Assembly: GCA_036563895.1 (NCBI GenBank)
Contig: DATCLN010000042.1
Location: 1-5,242, forward strand
Direction of reading: 5' to 3'
Origin: ZCTH02-B3 sp036563895
Lineage (GTDB): Bacteria; Bacillota; Bacilli; Paenibacillales; Paenibacillaceae
Length of the DNA: 5,242 bases
Below, in pieces: positions 1-5,242 of this stretch (positions are counted from its first letter, which is position 1; each line of letters opens with the position of its first letter). The notes under the pieces were generated by a model that ran no database searches, was not told the DNA's origin, and saw nothing but the letters and a program-made list of their open reading frames with translations. Both the position numbers and the translations under genes were made by a program.

Positions 1-929
1 GGCCGAACCCGTCCGCGGAAGCCGGGCCGAATCCGGCTGCGGGAAACGGTCCGGTTCCGGGCACGGGGACTGTTCCGAATCCGGCTCCGGGGGCCGGGAA
101 GACGGCGGAAGAGAAGTACGCGGATCTGATCCGCATTTTGCGGGAGATGGAGTCGGTTCTTGTGGCGTTCTCCGGCGGCGTGGACAGCACCTTCCTCCTG
201 GCGACCGCGCTGGAGGCGCTGGGTCCCGCCCGTGTGCTGGCGGTGACGGCGGATTCGGAAACCTATCCGTCGGAGGAACTGGAAGAGGCGAAAAAGCTCG
301 CGGCGCTCCTGGGCGCGAAACACGAAGTGATCCGCACGAGCGAGCTGGACATTCCGGGGTACAGGGAAAACACGAGCAACCGCTGCTATTTCTGCAAGCG
401 AAATCTGTTCGAACATTTGCGCCCACTGGCGGAAAGCGGAGGGTACCGGCACATTGTGTTCGGACTCATCGCCGACGACATGGGCGATTACCGTCCCGGG
501 ATCAGGGCGGCGAAGGAGCAGGGCGTGCGCGGACCGCTGCAGGAAGCGGGGCTGACCAAGGAGGAAATCCGCGCGCTGTCGAAGGCGCGGGGGCTGCCGA
601 CCTGGAACAAGCCTTCCTTCGCCTGCCTGTCGTCGCGCATCGCCTACGGGGAACCGATCACCCTGGAAAAACTGGGCCGGATCGGCGAAGCGGAGCGGTA
701 TATCCGTTCCCTCGGCATCCGCCAGGTGCGGGTGCGCACCCACGGGGACATCGCCCGGATCGAGGTGGAGCCGCCGGACATGGAACGGATCGTCGCGAAG
801 GCGGCCGAAATATCGGAACGGCTCAAAAGCCTCGGCTATCTGTACGTGTCGCTGGATCTTTCCGGGTACCGGAGCGGCAGCATGAACCGTGCGCTGAAGG
901 CGGGGAGCGGGGCGGATGGACCGGTTTGA
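1..929 (+). CDS. larE: LarE, ATP-dependent sulfur transferase for nickel-pincer cofactor; 5'-partial, with N-terminal repeat linker
   Basis: LarE adenylates the carboxylates of pyridinium-3,5-biscarboxylate mononucleotide and installs sulfur, giving the bis-thiocarboxylate later metallated by LarC; it is cytosolic. Numbering from the TTG at 138, the sequence shows the N-type PP-loop SGGVDS (12-17), NRCYFCK (81-87), DYRPG (117-121), the loop ACLSSR (162-167) and the family C-terminal GYRSGSMN (243-250). The stop is at 927-929. I do not accept TTG 138 as the start. It has no suitable Shine-Dalgarno, and the normal first LarE helix (KYADLIRILREM) is encoded just upstream. The frame (first full codon at 3) stays open to the window edge with no ATG, GTG or TTG before 138, so the start lies outside. 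Residues before the helix are a Pro/Gly/Ala/Asn repeat, suggesting a fusion linker or long extension. Three cysteines (83, 86, 163) suggest the three-cysteine LarE class. The identity is very secure; the extension is well supported but unproven. Confidence 0.93.
   Translation, partial: PNPSAEAGPNPAAGNGPVPGTGTVPNPAPGAGKTAEEKYADLIRILREMESVLVAFSGGVDSTFLLATALEALGPARVLAVTADSETYPSEELEEAKKLAALLGAKHEVIRTSELDIPGYRENTSNRCYFCKRNLFEHLRPLAESGGYRHIVFGLIADDMGDYRPGIRAAKEQGVRGPLQEAGLTKEEIRALSKARGLPTWNKPSFACLSSRIAYGEPITLEKLGRIGEAERYIRSLGIRQVRVRTHGDIARIEVEPPDMERIVAKAAEISERLKSLGYLYVSLDLSGYRSGSMNRALKAGSGADGPV
3..98 (+). repeat. Four 24-base in-frame tandem repeats encoding octapeptides PNPxxxxG
   Basis: In the LarE reading frame, four consecutive 24-base units begin at 3, 27, 51 and 75. 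They encode PNPSAEAG, PNPAAGNG, PVPGTGTV and PNPAPGAG. Each begins P-x-P, three of four begin PNP and three end in Gly. The 12-base string CCGAATCCGGCT recurs exactly at 27-38 and 75-86. The array runs straight into a charged KTAEEKYA segment that starts the first LarE helix. Composition is that of a flexible interdomain linker. More units may lie left of the window. Confidence 0.8.
902..907 (+). promoter_or_regulatory. Ribosome binding site of larB
   Basis: GGGGAG lies inside the 3' end of larE, eight bases before the ATG at 916. It supports that ATG as the larB start and fits translational coupling with larE. Confidence 0.5.
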
Positions 930-1596
930 GGATCTGAGTTTCGTCAAGCTGGATGTGGACCGCGAAGAAAGGACCGGGCATCCGGAAGTGGTGTTCGGCA
1001 TCGGCAAGACGGCGGAACAGGTGGAGACGATTTTCCTGCGCCTGGCGCAGGTGCACGGCCGCGCCCTGGCCACGCGGGCGACGCCGGAGATGGCGGAACG
1101 GGTGCGGGCGCGCCTGCCGGAGGCGGTGTACGATCCGGTCTCCCGGCTCATCCGCTACGGGCGCGGCAAGCCGCTGCCGGGCCGCGTCGCGGTGGTCACC
1201 GGCGGCACGGCGGACATTCCGGTGGCGGAAGAGGCGGCCGGCACCGCCGAATGGATGGGGTGCGAGACGGAACGCATCTACGACGTGGGCGTGGCCGGCA
1301 TCGACCGGCTGCTGGCGCACCGCGACCGCATCCGGGAAGCCTCGGTGGTGATCGCCGTGGCGGGGATGGAAGGCGCGCTGGCCAGCGTCGTGGGCGGGCT
1401 GGTTCGCCGGCCCGTCATCGCGGTGCCGACGTCGGCCGGGTACGGCGCGCATTTCCAGGGCGTGACCACCCTGCTCGCGATGATGAGTTCCTGCGCTCCC
1501 GGCGTTACCGTGGTCAACATTGACAACGGGTTCGGAGCGGGCTATCACGCGGCCATGATTTTGCAGCTGGCGGCGGAAATGGGGACGGCCAATTAA
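916..1596 (+). CDS. larB: LarB, pyridinium-3,5-biscarboxylate mononucleotide synthase
   Basis: LarB carboxylates the pyridinium ring of nicotinic acid adenine dinucleotide and hydrolyses it, giving the dicarboxylated mononucleotide that LarE sulfurates; this is the first committed step of the nickel-pincer cofactor. The 226-residue protein carries a conserved N-terminal block (LDVDREERTG, 12-21; PEVVFGIGKT, 23-32). A PurE-like domain from about 90 to the end follows, with TGGTADIPVAEEA (95-107), GMEGALASVVGGL (150-162), PVIAVPTSAGYGA (166-178) and SSCAPGVTVVNIDNGFGAGY (191-210). Cys193 sits where the L. plantarum enzyme has the cysteine that attacks the pyridinium ring, and Glu152 in GMEGAL matches the other conserved catalytic position. 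ATG 916 is the only plausible start, because an in-frame TGA lies at 895-897. It overlaps larE by 14 bases. The N-terminus lacks the roughly 25-residue helical segment that many LarB proteins carry before this block. The assignment is secure. Confidence 0.96.
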   Translation: MDRFEDLSFVKLDVDREERTGHPEVVFGIGKTAEQVETIFLRLAQVHGRALATRATPEMAERVRARLPEAVYDPVSRLIRYGRGKPLPGRVAVVTGGTADIPVAEEAAGTAEWMGCETERIYDVGVAGIDRLLAHRDRIREASVVIAVAGMEGALASVVGGLVRRPVIAVPTSAGYGAHFQGVTTLLAMMSSCAPGVTVVNIDNGFGAGYHAAMILQLAAEMGTAN

Positions 1597-1604
1597 AATT
1601 TAAA

Positions 1605-1618
1605 AGGGAAGGTGATCC
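1605..1618 (+). promoter_or_regulatory. Strong extended Shine-Dalgarno that sets the uxaE start at TTG 1621
   Basis: AGGTGATCC (1610-1618) is a nine-base exact complement of the Bacillus-type 16S rRNA 3' end, preceded by a purine run AAGGGA. The GG core ends eight bases before TTG 1621. An in-frame GTG at 1612 lies within this site and would have almost no spacing of its own, so TTG is the better start. Confidence 0.75.
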
Positions 1619-1620
1619 TT

Positions 1621-3132
1621 TTGCGTTATCAACCGGTGCATGCGTTTCTTGCCGGAGGGCGCGCGCCCGAAGGGGGAGAGGTTCGGGTCTACCCGCGTTC
1701 CCTGCATACGCACGGCGACACGCGGGTGCTGATGATCCGGGACGGCGGGGAGAAGAAGCTGGCCGCCGCCGGCTCCGGACCGCTGTACGATGATCTGGCG
1801 GGAGAAGTGAAGGACGGGCTCAAGCTGTGCGGACTTACCCGGGAGAACCGTCTGGTGCTGAACCAATATTTCCCGTTTACGGCGCCGCGGGCGTTCGGCA
1901 AGCGGACGGCGACCATCGGCCTGGGCGACCGCCTCGGCCGCGCGGGTCCCGGCCAGATCCGGGCGGTGCGGGGGCGTGACGTGAAACCGGTGCTGGCCCA
2001 GCAGAGCGTCCGCGAGCTGACGCTTACCGGCCGCACCTTTGCCGATATCCTGGATGCCGCGGCCTTTGCCGTATTCCAGGAAGGCTACACGGAAGGCTAC
2101 GGGGCGGATGGCGACCATCTGAAAAAGGAAGAAGACATCCGCGCGGCGTTCAGCCTCGGCTTCACCATGCTGACCCTCGATTGCTCGGACATGATCGACA
2201 ACGAAGCGGCCGTTGCGGACGAAGCGGAAGTGCGGCGCCGTTACGAAGCGCTTCCCGAATCGGTCAGGCGCCGTTACGAGTCGGCCTATCTTGACCGGAC
2301 CTTCCGGGTCGGGGAATACGAATTGCGCTTCGGCGAAAGCCGGCTCATGCGCGACGTGCTGGTGTATCACCGCGCGATCGAGTTCATGGTCTACATCTAT
2401 GAACATTACATCCGCAATGCCGGCAGGAAGATCGACTTCGAGATTTCCATCGACGAGACGATGACGCCCACCACGCCGGAGTCGCATTTTCTCGTCGCCT
2501 CGGAACTGGCGGCCGCCGGAGCGGATCTGTTCAGCATGGCGCCCCGCTTCATCGGGGAGTTCCAAAAAGGCATCGATTACATCGGCGACCGGGATGAATT
2601 CGAACGGCAGCTGGCCGTGCACGCCGCCATCGCGGACCATTTCGGCTACAAGCTGAGCATCCATTCGGGCAGCGACAAGTTCAGCGTGTTTCCGGCCATC
2701 GGGCGGCACACCCGGGGAAGGTTCCACGTCAAAACCGCGGGGACGAACTGGCTGGAAGCGGTCCGCATCATCGCGCGCGTGAATCCCGCTTTGTACCGGA
2801 AGATGCACCGGTACGCCCTGGAACGGTTCGAAGATGCGAAAGCCTACTATCACATCAGCGCGGATCCCGCGAAAATCGCTCCGCTGGATGCGGTGCCGGA
2901 CGACAGGCTTCCCGGCTACCTGGAGGACGACAACGCCCGGCAGGTGCTCCACATCGCCTACTGGCTGATCCTGCAGGGCAAGGACGACAAGGGAGCATAT
3001 CTGCTCAGGGATGATTTCTTCCGCACACTGGACGCCCATGAAGAGGAGTACGCCCGGGCGCTGGAGGCGCACATCGGGCGGCATCTGGATCTTCTCGGCG
3101 TGCCGAAGGCGGGCGGGGGGACCGGAGGCTGA
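1621..3132 (+). CDS. uxaE: UxaE, tagaturonate epimerase family protein
   Basis: Characterised members (the Thermotoga type) interconvert D-tagaturonate and D-fructuronate in hexuronate catabolism, using a divalent metal, in the cytosol. From TTG 1621 the protein has 503 residues, the usual size. Family blocks, in order, are FPFTAPRAFGKRT (84-96), GLGDRLG (100-106), KPVLAQQSVREL (122-133), FQEGYTEGYGADGDHLK (152-168), DFEISIDETMTPTTPESHF (272-290), APRFIGEFQKGIDYIGD (307-323), IHSGSDKFSVFP (347-358) and FHVKTAGTNWLEA (368-380). Candidate metal or catalytic residues, judged from conservation rather than structure, are Asp163/Asp165/His166, Glu274, Asp278/Glu279, His348 and Asp352. The gene follows larB after 24 bases, so the two are probably cotranscribed. 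A GTG at 1612 would add three residues. The family call is firm; the exact substrate in this organism is less certain, since the neighbours suggest a wider sugar-acid role and no uxaC, uxuA or uxaB is visible. Confidence 0.9.
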   Translation: MRYQPVHAFLAGGRAPEGGEVRVYPRSLHTHGDTRVLMIRDGGEKKLAAAGSGPLYDDLAGEVKDGLKLCGLTRENRLVLNQYFPFTAPRAFGKRTATIGLGDRLGRAGPGQIRAVRGRDVKPVLAQQSVRELTLTGRTFADILDAAAFAVFQEGYTEGYGADGDHLKKEEDIRAAFSLGFTMLTLDCSDMIDNEAAVADEAEVRRRYEALPESVRRRYESAYLDRTFRVGEYELRFGESRLMRDVLVYHRAIEFMVYIYEHYIRNAGRKIDFEISIDETMTPTTPESHFLVASELAAAGADLFSMAPRFIGEFQKGIDYIGDRDEFERQLAVHAAIADHFGYKLSIHSGSDKFSVFPAIGRHTRGRFHVKTAGTNWLEAVRIIARVNPALYRKMHRYALERFEDAKAYYHISADPAKIAPLDAVPDDRLPGYLEDDNARQVLHIAYWLILQGKDDKGAYLLRDDFFRTLDAHEEEYARALEAHIGRHLDLLGVPKAGGGTGG

Positions 3133-3202
3133 CGGCGCAAAGAAACCGCAAGTGCGCATGGGCGAAGATGGCCGAAATTTCGCAAGGCGGTGTTGACGGG
3201 AA
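3133..3202 (+). other. 70-base intergenic gap, no clear promoter or terminator
   Basis: This is the largest non-coding stretch in the window. It holds a perfect ten-base palindrome CGAAATTTCG (3173-3182), a weak 5-bp inverted pair GCGCA/TGCGC (3135-3139 and 3153-3157) without a T run, and a poor purine-rich element AAGGCGG (3184-3190) that may act as the ribosome binding site of the next gene at longer than ideal spacing. I see no -35/-10 pair or intrinsic terminator, so the operon probably continues through it. Confidence 0.45.
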
Positions 3203-4585
3203 ATGGACGCAAGCGAGGGGAATGCCGCTTCAACGGGAACACCGGCCGCTTCTCCCGCCGGGCTTGCCCGGCTTTCCGCGGAGAAACGGGGCGTCAGCGC
3301 GGCGCGCATCCTGAAATTTTTCCTGCCGCTGGGACTGTCTGCCAGTCTGGTCACGCTGTCCCATGTCATCATCAACGGGACGCTGGCGCGCGCCCCGCAG
3401 CCGGAACTGGTTATCGCCGGTTACGCCATCGCCCAGAGTATTTTTATGTTCACGGAACGCCCGGCGGTGCTGATCCGGCAGACGAGTTCGGCCCTGGTGC
3501 GGGACCGGACGTCGTTCCGCGCCCTGGGCCGATTGACTTTCGGACTGATCGCGCTGATCGTCCTCATCGGTTCGATCATCGCTTTTACACCCCTGGGGCC
3601 CGCACTCATCCGATGGGTGTTCGGCGCGGATGACCGGCTGGCCGCATCCGCGCTGAACGCCTATGGCGTCGTCGTGTTTGTCAGCGTGTTTTCGGCTCTC
3701 CGCTGCCTCTATCACGGTGTGCTCATCCGGGAACGCAACACGAAATGGCTGACGCTGGGCATGCTGATCCGGCTCGCCGTCATGTACGCCGCGTCCGTGA
3801 TCATCCTGGAGACCGGTGTGCCCGTGAACGGCGCCGCGGGCGCGTTCATCTTCCTGATCGGGATGGCAACGGAAGCGGCCTTCGGTTATTTCGAGGGGAG
3901 GCTCTCGGTCCGCAAGCTTCCGGAACGCGATCCCGCTTCGACGGTGGCGAGGGTGCGGGACATTTTTCCGTTTTACCGGCCCCTTGTCCTGTCCTCGTTC
4001 ATCGCGGTGTTGGTTGCCCCGGCGATCAACGTCGTGCTGGGCAAAACGGCGAACATGAACCTGGCGATCGCTTCCTACGCGGTGGCCTCCAGCGTCACGA
4101 ATCTCATGCTCAGCTTTTTCAGCTATTCCCACCAGATGGCCCTGCAGTTTTTCCATCAGGATTCCCGGACCACCCTGCGGGTCATCGGGGCGATCAGCAT
4201 CGTGCCGCCCGTCCTCGTGATAATCCTGGCTTTCACCCCGGCCGGCTACTGGGTGCTGCGGCTTGTGGTCGGCGCCGAGGGACAGCTGCTGGCGGAAAGC
4301 CTGGCGGTGCTCAAATTTTTCCTGCCGCATGCCGCGCTGTTTGCCTGGGTCGACTTTTGCCAGGGGCTCATGATGCTGCGCAACCAGACGAACATCCTCG
4401 TCAAATCCCAGACGGCCAACGTGTTGACGGTGATGGCGGCGCTGGCCGTCGCCATTGCCGCGGTGCCGGAATGGAATGGCCGCATCGGCGCCATGGCCAT
4501 GTCTGCGGGTTACGCTGCGGAACTGATCGTACTGCTTGCCGTGCTGCGGATCTTCCACAGGCGGCGGCAACTGACAACTCCATGA
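3203..4585 (+). CDS. MOP-superfamily multipass transporter (MATE/MurJ/ANK-like)
   Basis: This is an integral membrane protein of 460 residues that probably moves a small anionic or lipid-linked substrate; the substrate is unknown. A hydrophilic Ala/Ser/Gly-rich tail (1-33) precedes about 12 hydrophobic segments near 35-60, 70-92, 111-130, 150-170, 182-202, 208-230, 256-280, 285-308, 325-345, 362-390, 403-420 and 428-450. The two halves are related. FFLPLGLS (39-46) matches PFYRPLVLS (256-264), and IAGYAIAQS (71-79) matches IASYAVASS (289-297), both at an offset of 218 residues; HGVLIRERNT (171-180) matches QGLMMLRNQT (387-396) at 216. This duplication is the signature of MATE/MurJ/ANK folds. 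Similar Bacillota proteins are often labelled MatE, but spacing and motifs also recall the progressive-ankylosis family. ATG 3203 is fixed by an in-frame TGA at 3194-3196. Its ribosome binding site is weak. It probably belongs to the same operon as its neighbours. Confidence 0.8.
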   Translation: MDASEGNAASTGTPAASPAGLARLSAEKRGVSAARILKFFLPLGLSASLVTLSHVIINGTLARAPQPELVIAGYAIAQSIFMFTERPAVLIRQTSSALVRDRTSFRALGRLTFGLIALIVLIGSIIAFTPLGPALIRWVFGADDRLAASALNAYGVVVFVSVFSALRCLYHGVLIRERNTKWLTLGMLIRLAVMYAASVIILETGVPVNGAAGAFIFLIGMATEAAFGYFEGRLSVRKLPERDPASTVARVRDIFPFYRPLVLSSFIAVLVAPAINVVLGKTANMNLAIASYAVASSVTNLMLSFFSYSHQMALQFFHQDSRTTLRVIGAISIVPPVLVIILAFTPAGYWVLRLVVGAEGQLLAESLAVLKFFLPHAALFAWVDFCQGLMMLRNQTNILVKSQTANVLTVMAALAVAIAAVPEWNGRIGAMAMSAGYAAELIVLLAVLRIFHRRRQLTTP

Positions 4586-4587
4586 GC

Positions 4588-4593
4588 AGGGGG
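4588..4593 (+). promoter_or_regulatory. Ribosome binding site of the Gfo/Idh/MocA gene
   Basis: AGGGGG lies in the 16-base gap after the transporter stop, eight bases before ATG 4602, which supports that start. Confidence 0.55.
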
Positions 4594-4601
4594 TTTTGGA
4601 C

Positions 4602-5242
4602 ATGAAATCCTATGCCATTTGCGGCGTCAGCAACCGGGCCATCGGCATGTTCCTGAAGCCGATGACCGGTGCGTTCCGGCAGCACGCCAAAGTGGTCGCG
4701 CTGCTGGACAGCGATCCGCTCCGCCACCGGATCTGCAAATCGCTGTTGCCGGACCTTGCGGATGTGCCCGAATACGGGCCCGAAGATTTCGGGCGGATGG
4801 TGCGGGAAACGAAACCGGACGTCGTCGTCGTGGCCGGACGCGACGACACCCACGCGGATTACATCGTCCAGGCGCTGCAGCATGATCTGGATGTGATCAC
4901 CGAGAAACCGATGGCCACCACCGCGGAGGATTGCCGCCGGATCCTGGAAGCCGAAGCGGCCAGCCGGGGAAAGGTCATCGTCACTTTCAACTACCGCTAC
5001 AATCCGATCCACGCCAGGATCAAAGAGATGATCCTCGAGGGCAAACTGGGCCGGATCGTGTCCGTCGATCTGAACTGGTACATTGACACCTACCACGGCG
5101 CCAGCTATTTCAAGCGCTGGAACCGGGTCCGCGCGCATTCCGGCGGCCTCTCCATCCACAAAAGCTCCCACCACTTCGATCTCGTCAACTGGTGGATCGG
5201 CCAGAAGCCGGTGGAGGCGTTCGCGTACGGCAAGCTCAATTT
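4602..5242 (+). CDS. Gfo/Idh/MocA-family NAD(P)-dependent oxidoreductase, 3'-partial
   Basis: Enzymes of this family oxidise or reduce sugars, inositols or sugar derivatives with NAD(P) in the cytosol; the substrate here cannot be read from sequence. About 213 codons are present before the window edge, of a usual 350-420. A Rossmann domain occupies roughly 1-122. The first strand is SYAICGVSNRA (3-13), with Gly8 and Gly15 but not the classic GxGxxG. The second strand ends in VVALLDSD (31-38), whose Asp36 favours NAD over NADP. VVVVAGRDDTHADY (74-87) and the family EKP motif (101-103, in TEKPMATT) follow. The C-terminal alpha/beta domain starts with VIVTFNYRYNP (125-135) and includes SGGLSIHKSSHHFDLVNWW (180-198). 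There His191 is the conserved histidine and Lys187 sits where many members have Asp or Asn. ATG 4602 has a good ribosome binding site and follows the transporter by 16 bases, so the two are probably cotranscribed. The family is firm. Confidence 0.93.
   Translation, partial: MKSYAICGVSNRAIGMFLKPMTGAFRQHAKVVALLDSDPLRHRICKSLLPDLADVPEYGPEDFGRMVRETKPDVVVVAGRDDTHADYIVQALQHDLDVITEKPMATTAEDCRRILEAEAASRGKVIVTFNYRYNPIHARIKEMILEGKLGRIVSVDLNWYIDTYHGASYFKRWNRVRAHSGGLSIHKSSHHFDLVNWWIGQKPVEAFAYGKLN

Noticed and set aside
138..140. TTG as the start of larE
   Set aside because: It has no suitable ribosome binding site, it would remove most of the conserved first helix, and coding-like sequence continues upstream in frame.
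823..1548. Minus-strand open frame opposite larB
   Set aside because: It is a shadow of the well-conserved larB frame, with low-complexity His/Arg composition.
2079..2099. Direct repeat of GGAAGGCTAC within uxaE
   Set aside because: It encodes the family motif EGYxEGxGADGDH, so the repeat follows from the protein sequence rather than from an element.
3135..3157. Inverted pair GCGCA/TGCGC after uxaE as a terminator
   Set aside because: The stem is only five base pairs with a 13-base loop and no following T run.
3193..3222. TTGACG as a -35 promoter box before the transporter
   Set aside because: No -10-like sequence lies about 17 bases downstream, and the position would put transcription start inside the gene.
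1600..3375. Very long open frame on the minus strand opposite uxaE
   Set aside because: The + strand frame carries all the conserved UxaE motifs. The antisense translation is Arg/Pro/His-rich without recognisable domains, as expected for a mirror of GC-rich coding DNA.
3230..4603. Long minus-strand open frame opposite the transporter
   Set aside because: The translation is rich in His, Arg, Gln and Asp with no hydrophobic pattern or motif, whereas the + strand gives a regular 12-helix protein.
4582..4605. Seven-codon open frame (MSRGFWT) overlapping the transporter stop
   Set aside because: It is a chance ATGA overlap with no ribosome binding site of its own; the AGGGGG inside it serves the oxidoreductase start.
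4401..5174. Minus-strand open frame crossing the transporter and oxidoreductase genes
   Set aside because: It spans two genuine + strand genes and their junction and has no recognisable motif.

Overview
The window is GC-rich (visibly over 60% G+C), and every supported gene lies on the + strand, closely packed. The organism looks like a GC-rich member of the Bacillota, perhaps Paenibacillaceae. The main evidence is a nine-base perfect match to the extended Bacillus-type anti-Shine-Dalgarno sequence before the third gene, plus use of a TTG start. The taxonomic call is an inference from translation signals and general protein flavour, not from a marker gene.

Layout. Positions 1-929 hold the 3' part of a reading frame that enters from outside the window. 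It begins with four in-frame octapeptide repeats of the PNPxxxxG type and continues into a complete LarE domain (sulfur transferase for the nickel-pincer nucleotide cofactor). LarB (916-1596), the carboxylase/hydrolase that starts the same cofactor pathway, overlaps it by 14 bases. After 24 bases comes a tagaturonate epimerase-family protein, UxaE (1621-3132). A 70-base gap leads to a 12-helix membrane protein of the MOP flippase superfamily (3203-4585), which resembles the progressive-ankylosis (ANK) branch as well as MATE/MurJ. After 16 bases a Gfo/Idh/MocA-family NAD(P)-dependent oxidoreductase starts (4602) and runs off the right edge. No tRNA, rRNA, CRISPR array, insertion sequence or convincing terminator is visible.

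How the genes may work together. LarB and LarE (with LarC, not in the window) make the nickel-pincer nucleotide used by LarA-type racemases and epimerases, which act on alpha-hydroxy acids including, in some homologues, sugar acids. Next to them sit a hexuronate epimerase, a putative transporter and a sugar-type oxidoreductase. This looks like a sugar-acid utilisation or interconversion locus in which a nickel-dependent epimerase could supply one stereochemical step. That link is inferred from gene order only; no LarA is seen here.

Points most worth a second look: the octapeptide-repeat linker that may join LarE to an upstream protein (LarC is the obvious candidate), the three-cysteine type of LarE, the physical linkage of lar genes to uxaE, and the ANK-like transporter.
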